Below, piece after piece: positions 56,584-64,000 of a stretch of DNA of 64,000 nt (the stretch's first letter is position 1; every line of letters begins with the position of its first letter). The DNA is from Micromonospora sp. NBC_01813. GTDB taxonomy: Bacteria; Actinomycetota; Actinomycetes; Mycobacteriales; Micromonosporaceae. The notes beneath the pieces are model-generated. The model did not search any database. It was not told the DNA's origin and saw nothing but the letters and a program-made list of their open reading frames with translations. Made by a program: the position numbers and the translations under genes. The DNA is taken from the NCBI RefSeq assembly GCF_035917335.1, contig NZ_CP109067.1:932501-996500 (forward strand), given 5' to 3'.

Positions 56584-59019
56584 ATGCCATCGAACGCACC
56601 AACACCACCACTGCACCGCGACGGTGCGCCGGCTTCAGCTGAGGTCGACCACGACCAACTCGACGAGATTCAGCGTCGAGTGCTGTGGCTGGCCGTACGG
56701 ATGGTCGACGCGGCCAACCGGGACCGGCCCAACAACGACGGGGTGAAGGTCGGCGGTCATCAGGCATCCAGTGCGTCCCTGGTGACGGCGATGTCAGCGC
56801 TCTGGTTCGCGTACCTCGGACCGGCGGACCGGGTGGCCGTCAAGCCCCACGCCGCACCGGTGTTCCACGCGATCCAGTACCTGCTCGGCAATCTCGACCG
56901 GTCCTATCTGACCCGGTTGCGGTCCGTCGGCGGTCTGCAGTCGTACCCGTCGCGGACCAAAGACCCGGATCAGGTGGACTTCTCCACCGGATCGGTCGGC
57001 CTCGGCGCGGCCGCGCCCCTGTTCGCCGCCGCGACCCGCCGCTACGTCGACGCACACTTCGGACCTCGACCGCGGTCCCGCTTCGTGGCCATCATCGGCG
57101 ACGCCGAACTAGACGAGGGCAACATCTGGGAGGCCGTCGCCGATCCGGCCACCGAAGGGCTGGGCGAGGTGATGTGGCTGGTGGACTTCAACCGCCAGTC
57201 CCTGGACCGGGTCGTTCCCGGGGTACGCATCGCTCAGTGGCGCGGGCAGTTCGAGGCGGCTGGGTGGCATGTGGTCGAGGTCAAGTACGGAAGTCGGCTC
57301 CAGCGGGCCTTCACCCGACCCGGCGGAGAACACCTGCGCAGCTGGTTGGACCACATGCCGAACGAGCAGTACCAGTCCACGTTCGGTTTGGTCGGCGACC
57401 AGTTGCGGGCCCGACTGCTCGACGGCGCGCCGTCGCGACTGCGCGGCGTCGTCGACGACATACCCGACGACGAACTCGGCGAGCTCGTCGGCGATCTCGG
57501 CGGCCATGACGTGGGTGCGCTGCTCGCCGCGTACGCCGAGTGCGACGCGATCACCGATCGACCCAGTGTGGTGTTCGCGTACACGGTGAAGGGCTGGGGT
57601 CTGCCGATCGCCGGCAACCCCCGTAACCACTCGGCGTTGCTCACCGCCGATCAGATCGACTCGTTGCGTCGCCGGACCGGGTTGACCGCGACGACGGAGT
57701 GGGACCGCATCGACCCGGGCACGTCCGCCGGGGAACTCGTCGCGCGGCGGGCGAGCCTGCTACGTCGCCCGGTGGAGTCCTCCTCGCCACCGATCGAGGT
57801 GCCGCAGGCGACCGGGGTCTCCACATCCCGGCCCATCGCCACCCAGGATGCGTTCGGGCGGGTACTCAACGCCCTGGCCAAAGTGGATAGCGTGGCCCCG
57901 TACCTCGTCACCACCGCACCCGACGTCGCCACCTCCACCAACCTCGCCGGTTTCATCAACCGCGTCGGCGTGTTCGCCCCGCAGGCCCGCCGGGCCTGGG
58001 CTGAGGAGGGCATCCTCCGCTGGACCGAAGGACCTTCCGGACAGCACGTCGAGCTGGGCATCTCCGAGATGAACCTCTTCCTGCTGCTGGGACAACTCGG
58101 ACTCGCCGAGCAGCTGTCGGGCCAGCGGTTGCTGCCTGTCGGAACCGTCTACGACCCGTTCGTACTGCGCGGGCTGGACGCATTCATCTACGGCGTGTAC
58201 TCGGGTGCCCGGTTCGTCGTGGCCGGCACTCCGTCGGGGATCACCCTCGCCGCGGAGGGCGGCGCTCACCAGTCCACCATCACCGCCTCGGTCGGCCTCG
58301 AACTGCCGAAGGTGACATTCATCGAACCTGCCTACGCCGGTGCCCTCGACTGGCTGCTCTGCGACGCGTTGGGCCAGATCGGGGCGGGATCGTCGTCGGG
58401 CGGGGAGCCGCCGTCCGACGACGGTGCGTACTACTTCCGGCTCACCACCCGGCCACTCGACCAGCGACCGTTTCAGGATGCCCGCACCCGCATCGGAGAC
58501 ATGGCGCTGCGTCGACAGGTCCTCGCCGGGGCGTACCGGTTGTACGACGCACACCACGCACATCCGCAACTGCTGGCGGACCGGCTGGCACCGGCACCGG
58601 TGGTGCATCTGGTCGGCTCCGGTGCGGTGCTGCCAGAGGTGATCGCCGCCGCCGCCGAGCTGGCCGAGGAGGGTATCGCCGCCCACGTGGTGGACGTGAC
58701 CAGCCTCGACCGGCTCTACCGCACCTGGCAGCGCGCGCAGCGCCGGGCGGTCCGGACCGCGACCCTGCCGGAGCTGCCCGGGGTGTTTCACACCGCGTTC
58801 GGCGTACGCGCTCCGGTGGTCACCGTGCACGACGCCTCGTCCCACGCGATGTCCTGGCTCGGCTCAGCGCTCGGCGTGCCCGCCGTTTCGCTCGGTGTCG
58901 ACGAGTTCGGCCAGTCCGGTTCGGTGCGGGATCTCTACGAACTGCACGACCTCATGCCCGGCAGCATCGTGAACGCCGCGTTGACGAGTCTCAGCCTGCC
59001 GCGTATCCCGGCCGGCTGA
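56584..59019 (+). CDS. AceE-like pyruvate dehydrogenase E1 / transketolase-type ThDP enzyme
   Basis: An 811-residue ThDP enzyme resembling homodimeric E1 (AceE): IIGDAELDEGNIWEA (172-186) with the downstream VDFNRQ at Asn203 is the ThDP/Mg motif, GHQASSASLVTAM and VDFSTGSVGLGAAAP precede it, and GISEMNLFLLLGQLG with the catalytic Glu is in the second half, followed by a C-terminal transketolase-like domain. No lipoyl or E2 gene is in the window. It follows the amidohydrolase by 105 bp on the same strand, and could process a 2-oxo-acid product of this pathway. Actinobacterial relatives are often simply called transketolase. Confidence 0.83.
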   Translation: MPSNAPTPPLHRDGAPASAEVDHDQLDEIQRRVLWLAVRMVDAANRDRPNNDGVKVGGHQASSASLVTAMSALWFAYLGPADRVAVKPHAAPVFHAIQYLLGNLDRSYLTRLRSVGGLQSYPSRTKDPDQVDFSTGSVGLGAAAPLFAAATRRYVDAHFGPRPRSRFVAIIGDAELDEGNIWEAVADPATEGLGEVMWLVDFNRQSLDRVVPGVRIAQWRGQFEAAGWHVVEVKYGSRLQRAFTRPGGEHLRSWLDHMPNEQYQSTFGLVGDQLRARLLDGAPSRLRGVVDDIPDDELGELVGDLGGHDVGALLAAYAECDAITDRPSVVFAYTVKGWGLPIAGNPRNHSALLTADQIDSLRRRTGLTATTEWDRIDPGTSAGELVARRASLLRRPVESSSPPIEVPQATGVSTSRPIATQDAFGRVLNALAKVDSVAPYLVTTAPDVATSTNLAGFINRVGVFAPQARRAWAEEGILRWTEGPSGQHVELGISEMNLFLLLGQLGLAEQLSGQRLLPVGTVYDPFVLRGLDAFIYGVYSGARFVVAGTPSGITLAAEGGAHQSTITASVGLELPKVTFIEPAYAGALDWLLCDALGQIGAGSSSGGEPPSDDGAYYFRLTTRPLDQRPFQDARTRIGDMALRRQVLAGAYRLYDAHHAHPQLLADRLAPAPVVHLVGSGAVLPEVIAAAAELAEEGIAAHVVDVTSLDRLYRTWQRAQRRAVRTATLPELPGVFHTAFGVRAPVVTVHDASSHAMSWLGSALGVPAVSLGVDEFGQSGSVRDLYELHDLMPGSIVNAALTSLSLPRIPAG

Positions 59020-59169
59020 TCGGCCGAACAGTGCGGTACGCGAGCAGTCGCGCTGTGACACGGCGTCGTTGCAGGTGGTTGCCGCTTCGTCACCGAGATG
59101 ATCTGTTGCTGGCGGGCGTGCATGCACTTGTTACGGTCGTCGACCGGTGGACGAGTGAAGGACGGCGGC

Positions 59170-59829
59170 ATGAACGGGACAGTGGCTTACCTGGTGACCG
59201 GGCTCGGATGCCTGATCGCGGTCGCCGGTGTGGTGGCGGTGTCGATCGGGGTGTGGCGGTCCCGGATCCGGGCCAACGACTCCAACCGGGCCAGGCGTTC
59301 CCCGGCCGACCCGTTTCACACCGGCGACACCGACGCGCTGCGCGGCGACCCCCGCCGGATAGCACCCGGCGACATCGTGGAGACCCAGGGCCAGTCGTAC
59401 GTGGTACGCGGCAGCGTGCACTTCGCCGAGGGCGGCTGGAACTGGAGCGAACACTTCCTCGACGACGCCCGGGGCGACAAGGTGTGGCTCTCGGTGGAGT
59501 CCGACCCGGATCTGGAGTTGGTGCTCTGGCGGTCGGCGGCACCGGACGTCGTGCTGCAGCCGGGTGCCGGGTCGATCGACCTCGCCAGCCGGCGTTACCG
59601 GCTCGACGAGTCCGGGCAGGCGAGGTTCACCAGCGTCGGTGCCACCGGGCTGGCGCCCAACGGCACCGTCCGCTACTACGACTACACCGCGCCGGACGAC
59701 GCCCGGTTGTCGTTCGAAGGCTACGGAGACTCGCCCCGCTGGGAGATCGGGCTCGGTGTGGTGTTGCACCGGGCCGAGGTGATGATCTACCCCGCCGGTG
59801 GTCAGCCGCCGGCCGGCCGGACGGCCTGA
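59170..59829 (+). CDS. DUF4178 membrane-anchored protein
   Basis: About 219 residues: one N-terminal membrane helix (GLGCLIAVAGVVAVSIGVW), then a cytoplasmic beta-rich DUF4178 region with GDIVETQGQSYVVRGS and WNWSEHFLDDARGDKVWLSVE. The ATG at 59170 has GGA upstream; longer starts lack a site. It opens the small-protein block that leads to the spermidine-synthase-like gene. Function unknown. Confidence 0.78.
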   Translation: MNGTVAYLVTGLGCLIAVAGVVAVSIGVWRSRIRANDSNRARRSPADPFHTGDTDALRGDPRRIAPGDIVETQGQSYVVRGSVHFAEGGWNWSEHFLDDARGDKVWLSVESDPDLELVLWRSAAPDVVLQPGAGSIDLASRRYRLDESGQARFTSVGATGLAPNGTVRYYDYTAPDDARLSFEGYGDSPRWEIGLGVVLHRAEVMIYPAGGQPPAGRTA

Positions 59830-59830
59830 C

Positions 59831-60373
59831 ATGCTGGTCACCCTCGACGCACCGTACGTCGACACCACTGCCGCCGATCTCGGCTTCGCGCTGGGGCTGG
59901 CGCAACTGCCCGCCCTGCACGTGCTCGACCTGCCGTTGCCGGCGCCGCTGGCGGTGGGTGGCGGGCCGGGCGGTGCGGGAGCGCCCCGATCCGGACTGCT
60001 CCGGCTGCGCCTGTTGGGCGCCTCTCACCAGGCGGTGCTGCGGACCGGCGACAGCGAACTGGTCGAGACGGTCGCCTGCCTGCCCGGCCGGCCCCGCGAC
60101 CTGCCGCCGACGGTGGCCGGCCCGGACGGTTACCGCTTCGCCGCCCGGGTGCGACGGTTGCCTGCGGACGCGCTCGCCGCGCGGGTCGGTGACCTGCGGC
60201 GGCAGCTCACCGACGACCCGCAGGCGCTGGTCGGGATCTTTCCCGGCAGCCCGGACGCGTTGACCGCACTGCATGCCCGGTTCGACGACGGCCAGGTCAG
60301 CTGGCTCACCTGGCACTCGTATCCGCAGGCGGGCGAGCTGGTGGAGACCGAAACGGTGGTGACGACACGATGA
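59831..60373 (+). CDS. DUF2617 family protein
   Basis: A 180-residue soluble protein with the DUF2617 pattern: MLVTLDAPYVDTTAADLGF at the start, LLGASHQAVL, VETVACLPG and FPGSPDALTAL with WLTWHSYPQAGELVET at the end. It begins 1 bp after the DUF4178 stop and its own stop overlaps the DUF4247 start, so the genes are co-translated. Function unknown. Confidence 0.86.
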   Translation: MLVTLDAPYVDTTAADLGFALGLAQLPALHVLDLPLPAPLAVGGGPGGAGAPRSGLLRLRLLGASHQAVLRTGDSELVETVACLPGRPRDLPPTVAGPDGYRFAARVRRLPADALAARVGDLRRQLTDDPQALVGIFPGSPDALTALHARFDDGQVSWLTWHSYPQAGELVETETVVTTR

Positions 60374-60795
60374 CTTCAGGTAAGTGGATCATTGGCGGCG
60401 TGGTGCTCGCCCTGGTGGGTGTGATCGTGTCGTGTTGCGGGCTGGCGGCCGGCACCTTCTCCGCCCGTAGCTACGTCGAGCGCAGTTACGCCCGCTCGGC
60501 TGTCGACGACATCGGCTCCGACGCCAAGGGATTCCGGTCCGACCGGCCACCGGCAGCGGTGGCCGACGAGCTCAGCCGGGAGTTCCAACCGGCGGACCGC
60601 TTCACCGACGGCGACCGGCACTATCTGCGGTACGGCGACGACTCGGTGGTGATCCTGCCGGCCGCGCTCGGCTCGCTGATCCTCGTCGAGCGGATGGCGA
60701 CCGCCCACGCCCGCTACCAGCCCATCGTGGGCAACTCGTGGAACTGGCAGCGTGGCAGCACGACCCGTGGCGGCGGCCCGGGCACTGGCAAGTGA
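60370..60795 (+). CDS. DUF4247 family membrane-anchored protein
   Basis: A 141-residue protein with an N-terminal helix (IIGGVVLALVGVIVSCCGLA) that has a Cys-Cys pair and may be a lipoprotein-like signal or anchor, followed by YVERSYARSAV, RSDRPPAAVADEL and YLRYGDDSVVILP, the DUF4247 pattern. ATGA overlap with DUF2617. It belongs to the same conserved block; role unknown. Confidence 0.82.
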   Translation: MTSGKWIIGGVVLALVGVIVSCCGLAAGTFSARSYVERSYARSAVDDIGSDAKGFRSDRPPAAVADELSREFQPADRFTDGDRHYLRYGDDSVVILPAALGSLILVERMATAHARYQPIVGNSWNWQRGSTTRGGGPGTGK

Positions 60796-60820
60796 CACCC
60801 CTTCACCCCTGGAGTCCCAC

Positions 60821-61246
60821 ATGTTCCGAACCCTCTTCGTCGACCTGTTGCTGACCCTCGCGTACAGCGGGGTGGGGTTGGTCCTGATGGCCCTCGGCTA
60901 TCTGCTCGTCGACATCGTCACCCCGGGCAAGCTGCACGAGCTGATCTGGACCCAACGCAACCGCAACGCCAGCATCCTGCTCGCCTCGAATCTGGCCGCG
61001 GTGGGGATCATCGTGGTCGCCGCGATCACCGCCGGGGAGAACAGCTTCGTCGACGGCCTGGTCGGCACCGCCGGATACGGGCTGCTCGGCCTGGTCGTGA
61101 TGGCGGTGTCGTTCGTGCTGCTCGACGCGGTGACCCCCGGACGTCTGGGGGACATCCTGGTGGACCCGCAGCCGCATCCGGCCGTCTGGATCAGCGCCGT
61201 CATCCACCTTGCCACCGGTGCCATCGTGGCGGCGGCGATCAGCTGA
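60821..61246 (+). CDS. DUF350 family membrane protein
   Basis: A 141-residue membrane protein with four hydrophobic helices in two similar halves (LLMALGYLLVDIVTPGKLHEL and VVMAVSFVLLDAVTPGRLGDI), the DUF350 pattern of an internal duplication. GGAG lies 7 nt before the ATG. It is followed 16 bp later by the aminopropyltransferase-like gene. Function unknown. Confidence 0.85.
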   Translation: MFRTLFVDLLLTLAYSGVGLVLMALGYLLVDIVTPGKLHELIWTQRNRNASILLASNLAAVGIIVVAAITAGENSFVDGLVGTAGYGLLGLVVMAVSFVLLDAVTPGRLGDILVDPQPHPAVWISAVIHLATGAIVAAAIS

Positions 61247-61265
61247 TGTCAGCGATCAGCTGATG
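61235..61265. repeat. Duplicated 14-bp sequence at the DUF350/SpeE junction
   Basis: GCGATCAGCTGATG occurs at 61235 and again at 61252 (17-bp period). The first copy holds the DUF350 stop codon and the second holds the ATG of the next gene. Confidence 0.75.
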
Positions 61266-62858
61266 ACGGCGGTCGCCGAGCCGGCGTCGGACGACGCCGC
61301 CGGCACCGGACGCCGCTACGCCCGGCTGGCCCGCCCGGCGGTGCTGGCCGCGGTCTTCGTCTGTGCCGCGTGCGGCCTGGTCTACGAGTTGGCCCTCGTC
61401 GCACTGGGCAGCTACCTGATCGGCGACACCGTCGGGCAGGCGTCGATCGTGCTGGGCGTGATGGTGTTCGCGATGGGCGTCGGCGCGTTGGCCGCCAAGC
61501 CGTTGCAGCACCGCGCCGTCATCGCGTTCGCCGCTGTCGAGTTGGCCTTGGCGCTACTTGGCGGGCTGTCGGTGTTGGCGCTGTACGCCGCTTTCGCCTG
61601 GCTCGACCTGTACGCGCCGGCGTTGGTGGCGATCGCCTTCGTGCTCGGACTGCTGATCGGGGCGGAGATTCCGCTGCTGATGGTCCTGTTACAGCGGATC
61701 CGGGCCCAGTCGGCCGGCAGCGCGGTCGCCGACCTGTTCGCCGCCGACTACGTGGGCGCGTTGCTCGGTGGGCTGGCCTTCCCGTTCCTGCTGATCCCGT
61801 TCTTCGGTCAGTTACGCGGCGCGCTGCTGGTCGGTGTGGTCAACGCGTTGGCCGGGATCCTGCTGGTCGGCACCGTGTTCCGCCACGATCTGGGCCGGCG
61901 CGGGCGGGCCGCGGTGGCGGTGGCCGCGACACTGGTCGGCGTCGTGTTGGGTGGCGCCTACCTGATGGCCGAGGACTTCGAGGTGACGGCGCGTCAGCAG
62001 CTCTACCGCGATCCGGTGGTGCACGCCGAACACAGCCGGTATCAGGAGATCGTCGTCACCCGGGCGGTGTCGCCGGTCGCGGGTGATCCGGACCTGCGGC
62101 TCTACCTCAACGGCGATCTTCAGTTCAGCTCGGTCGACGAATACCGTTACCACGAGGCGCTGGTCCACCCGGCGCTGGCGGGGGAGCGCGACCGGGTGCT
62201 GGTGCTCGGCGGCGGTGACGGGCTGGCGCTGCGGGAGGTGCTGCGCTACCCGGACGTGTCCTCGGTGACCGTGGTCGAACTCGATCCGGCGGTGGTGACG
62301 CTGGCCCGCACCGACCCACAGATCCGGACGCTCAACGCGGGCGCCTTCGACGACCCCCGGGTACGCCTGGTGCACGCCGACGCGTTCACCTGGTTGAGAG
62401 CGGCGCCGGGCACCTTCGACGCGGTGATCGTCGACCTGCCCGACCCGGACCAGACCGCGACCGCCAAGCTGTATTCGGTGGAGTTCTACGGTCTGCTGCG
62501 CCGGGTGCTCGGGCCGTCGTCCCGGCTGGTGGTGCAGGCGGGGTCGCCGTACTTCGCGCCGCGGGCGTACTGGTGCATCGACGCCTCGATTCGGCATGCC
62601 GGCCTGGCCACCCGGCCGTACCACGTGGACGTGCCGTCGTTCGGTGACTGGGGTTTCCTGATGGCCGTACCCGCCGGTGGCGGCGCGCCGGCGCTGCGGG
62701 TTCCGGCGGACGCCCCGCCGCTGCGGTTCCTTCGCCCTGAGGTGCTCCGGGCGGCCGAGGTCTTCCCGCCGGACCGTGGGCCGTTGGCGGTGGCGCCGTC
62801 GACGCTGCTGGAGCCACGGGTGCTGGAGTACAGCCGGGAGGGGTGGCGCGGCTACTGA
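61263..62858 (+). CDS. Membrane-embedded spermidine-synthase-like protein
   Basis: About 531 residues. The first 215 residues contain seven or so membrane helices, and the C-terminal part is a spermidine/polyamine aminopropyltransferase domain: QEIVVTRAV, LNGDLQFSSVDEYRYHEALVHP, VLVLGGGDGLALREVL (the cofactor-binding GGGDG), VVELDPAVV and VIVDLPDPDQTA. The membrane-plus-SpeE architecture is conserved in actinobacteria; the acceptor is unknown and may not be a polyamine. ATG 61263 is the only start in frame after the preceding stop, though its ribosome site is weak. Confidence 0.87.
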   Translation: MTAVAEPASDDAAGTGRRYARLARPAVLAAVFVCAACGLVYELALVALGSYLIGDTVGQASIVLGVMVFAMGVGALAAKPLQHRAVIAFAAVELALALLGGLSVLALYAAFAWLDLYAPALVAIAFVLGLLIGAEIPLLMVLLQRIRAQSAGSAVADLFAADYVGALLGGLAFPFLLIPFFGQLRGALLVGVVNALAGILLVGTVFRHDLGRRGRAAVAVAATLVGVVLGGAYLMAEDFEVTARQQLYRDPVVHAEHSRYQEIVVTRAVSPVAGDPDLRLYLNGDLQFSSVDEYRYHEALVHPALAGERDRVLVLGGGDGLALREVLRYPDVSSVTVVELDPAVVTLARTDPQIRTLNAGAFDDPRVRLVHADAFTWLRAAPGTFDAVIVDLPDPDQTATAKLYSVEFYGLLRRVLGPSSRLVVQAGSPYFAPRAYWCIDASIRHAGLATRPYHVDVPSFGDWGFLMAVPAGGGAPALRVPADAPPLRFLRPEVLRAAEVFPPDRGPLAVAPSTLLEPRVLEYSREGWRGY

Positions 62859-62971
62859 CGGCGGATGGCGCTGTGGCCACGATCACCGGGCGGTGGTCGC
62901 GACCCTACCCGGTAGCCAAGCAAGCGACCGGTATGGTCGGTGGCTGGTGGGTCAGCACGAGGGGGTGCCCG

Positions 62972-63997
62972 ATGGCCACGACGTCGGACTGGATGACGCC
63001 CGGGGTCTTCCCGGTGGCGGACGGGGTCCACCGGATTCCGCTGCCGATGCCCGACGACGGTCTGCGAGCGGTGAACGTCTACGCGATCGAGGACGACGCC
63101 GGACTGGTGCTGATCGACGCCGGGTGGGCGGTGCCGGCCGCGCGGGCGGCGCTGGAGGCCGCGTTGCGTGAGCTCGGGCACGACCTGGGCGGGATCCGGC
63201 GGTTTCTGGTCACTCACATCCATCAGGATCACTACTCTCAGGCGGTCTCGATCCGCCGGGAGACGGGCGTGCCGGTGGCGCTGGGCATCGGCGAGCGGCC
63301 CAGCCTGGAGTTCATCGCCGCCGGCACGAACGATCCGTACGCGGCTTCGCTGGCCCAGTTGCACACGGCCGGCGCGGGTGACCTTGTCGACGAGGTGCGT
63401 CGGCTGATCCGGCAGCCGGGTCAGCCGGAGCTCGACTGGCAGCCGCCCGACGAGTGGCTGTCCGGCGAGCGGGAGGTGGCCCTGTCGGGGCGAGCGCTCC
63501 GCGCGTTGCCGACACCGGGGCACACCGCCGGGCACTACGTCTTCCGTGACCCCACCGCCGGACTGCTCTTCGCTGGGGACCACGTGCTGCCGGGCATCAC
63601 CCCGTCGGTCGGCTTCGAGGCGGTGGCGGCACACCGTCCGCTCGGCCGCTACCTCGATTCGCTGCGGGCGGTACGGGCGTTGCCGGACGCGCTGCTGCTG
63701 CCGGCGCACGGCCCGGTGACGGACAGCGTCCACCGCCGGGTGGACGAACTGCTCGCCCACCACGACGAGCGGTTGGCCGAGATCGGTGCGGCGGTCGTCG
63801 CCGGAGCGGGAACCGCGTACCAGGTGGCGCTGACCCTGCCGTGGACGCGCCACCGGCGCAAGCTCGACGATCTGGCGCCGTACCACCGGATGCTCGCGGT
63901 CAACGAGACGGCGCTGCACCTCGAACTGCTGGTCGAGCGCGGGCTGCTGACCGTGAATCGGGTGGACGGCGTGGCGACCCACCGGTCGGCTGACTGA
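62972..63997 (+). CDS. Metallo-beta-lactamase-fold hydrolase
   Basis: A 341-residue MBL-fold enzyme. VTHIHQDHYSQ is the HxHxDH metal site, TPGHTAGHYVF carries the third His, LLFAGDHVLPGI the bridging Asp and LLPAHGP a final His. Length and helical C-terminus resemble glyoxalase-II/RNase-Z-like or quorum lactonase groups. GAGGGGG precedes ATG 62972 at about 7 nt. It stands alone after the SpeE-like gene, 113 bp away. Substrate unknown. Confidence 0.88.
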   Translation: MATTSDWMTPGVFPVADGVHRIPLPMPDDGLRAVNVYAIEDDAGLVLIDAGWAVPAARAALEAALRELGHDLGGIRRFLVTHIHQDHYSQAVSIRRETGVPVALGIGERPSLEFIAAGTNDPYAASLAQLHTAGAGDLVDEVRRLIRQPGQPELDWQPPDEWLSGEREVALSGRALRALPTPGHTAGHYVFRDPTAGLLFAGDHVLPGITPSVGFEAVAAHRPLGRYLDSLRAVRALPDALLLPAHGPVTDSVHRRVDELLAHHDERLAEIGAAVVAGAGTAYQVALTLPWTRHRRKLDDLAPYHRMLAVNETALHLELLVERGLLTVNRVDGVATHRSAD

Positions 63998-64000
63998 TCG

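Overview
This window comes from a high-GC actinomycete, most likely a member of the Micromonosporaceae. The evidence is the very GC-rich codon third positions, frequent GTG starts (one TTG), an XRE/DUF397 pair, an IdeR/DmdR-type iron box in front of a desferrioxamine operon, and the DUF4178-DUF2617-DUF4247-DUF350 group beside a membrane-embedded spermidine-synthase-like protein. I identified no rRNA, tRNA, CRISPR array, transposase or phage module. Genes are tightly packed and many are joined by 4-bp stop/start overlaps.

Region 1 (1-9209, iron acquisition). Reading leftwards, desA (lysine decarboxylase), desB (cadaverine N-hydroxylase), a fused desC-desD (acyltransferase plus NIS synthetase) and a penicillin-acylase-family gene cut by the window edge form one overlapping operon. 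An iron box sits just upstream of desA. An AmpG-like MFS transporter is divergent from it, and a second iron box stands before a lone GNAT acetyltransferase at 8617-9177.

Region 2 (9211-33724, mixed metabolism). It holds a GT87-type membrane glycosyltransferase pair and an FAD oxidoreductase. An FGGY kinase and a class II aldolase/class III aminotransferase fusion form an operon, divergent from a PucR regulator with two matching operator-like sites 73 bp apart. Then come LtrA, an SCP2-like protein coupled to a debranching-type glucosidase, a two-component system, XRE/DUF397, an exported DJ-1/PfpI protein, a secreted LVIVD-type protein coupled to a His-rich anchored protein, MaoC, and the folate/pABA genes pabAB and a pabC-like gene. 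An APH-type kinase closes the region.

Region 3 (33901-59019, a large catabolic island). A polyamine-type ABC transporter (ATPase, fused permease, lipoprotein) is interleaved with an aldehyde dehydrogenase and followed by a class III aminotransferase and a Rieske oxygenase. A LacI regulator is divergent from a coupled block: ThDP decarboxylase-like enzyme, ALDH, class V PLP enzyme, SDR. An identical 13-bp palindrome-containing site lies before the transporter operon and in the lacI/ThDP divergent promoter, which ties the two blocks into one regulon. Next is a divergent pair of operons around an inverted repeat at 50853-50876. Leftwards are a GSAM-like aminotransferase and a phosphotriesterase-like hydrolase. 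Rightwards are a D-threonine-aldolase-like enzyme, an N-acyl-D-amino-acid deacylase-like hydrolase, an ALDH, an amidohydrolase and an AceE-like E1 protein. The island looks like uptake, deacylation or demethylation, transamination and oxidation of an amino compound. I cannot name the substrate.

Region 4 (59170-63997). A conserved actinobacterial block of small membrane and DUF proteins leads to a membrane-bound aminopropyltransferase-like protein, followed by a metallo-beta-lactamase-fold hydrolase.
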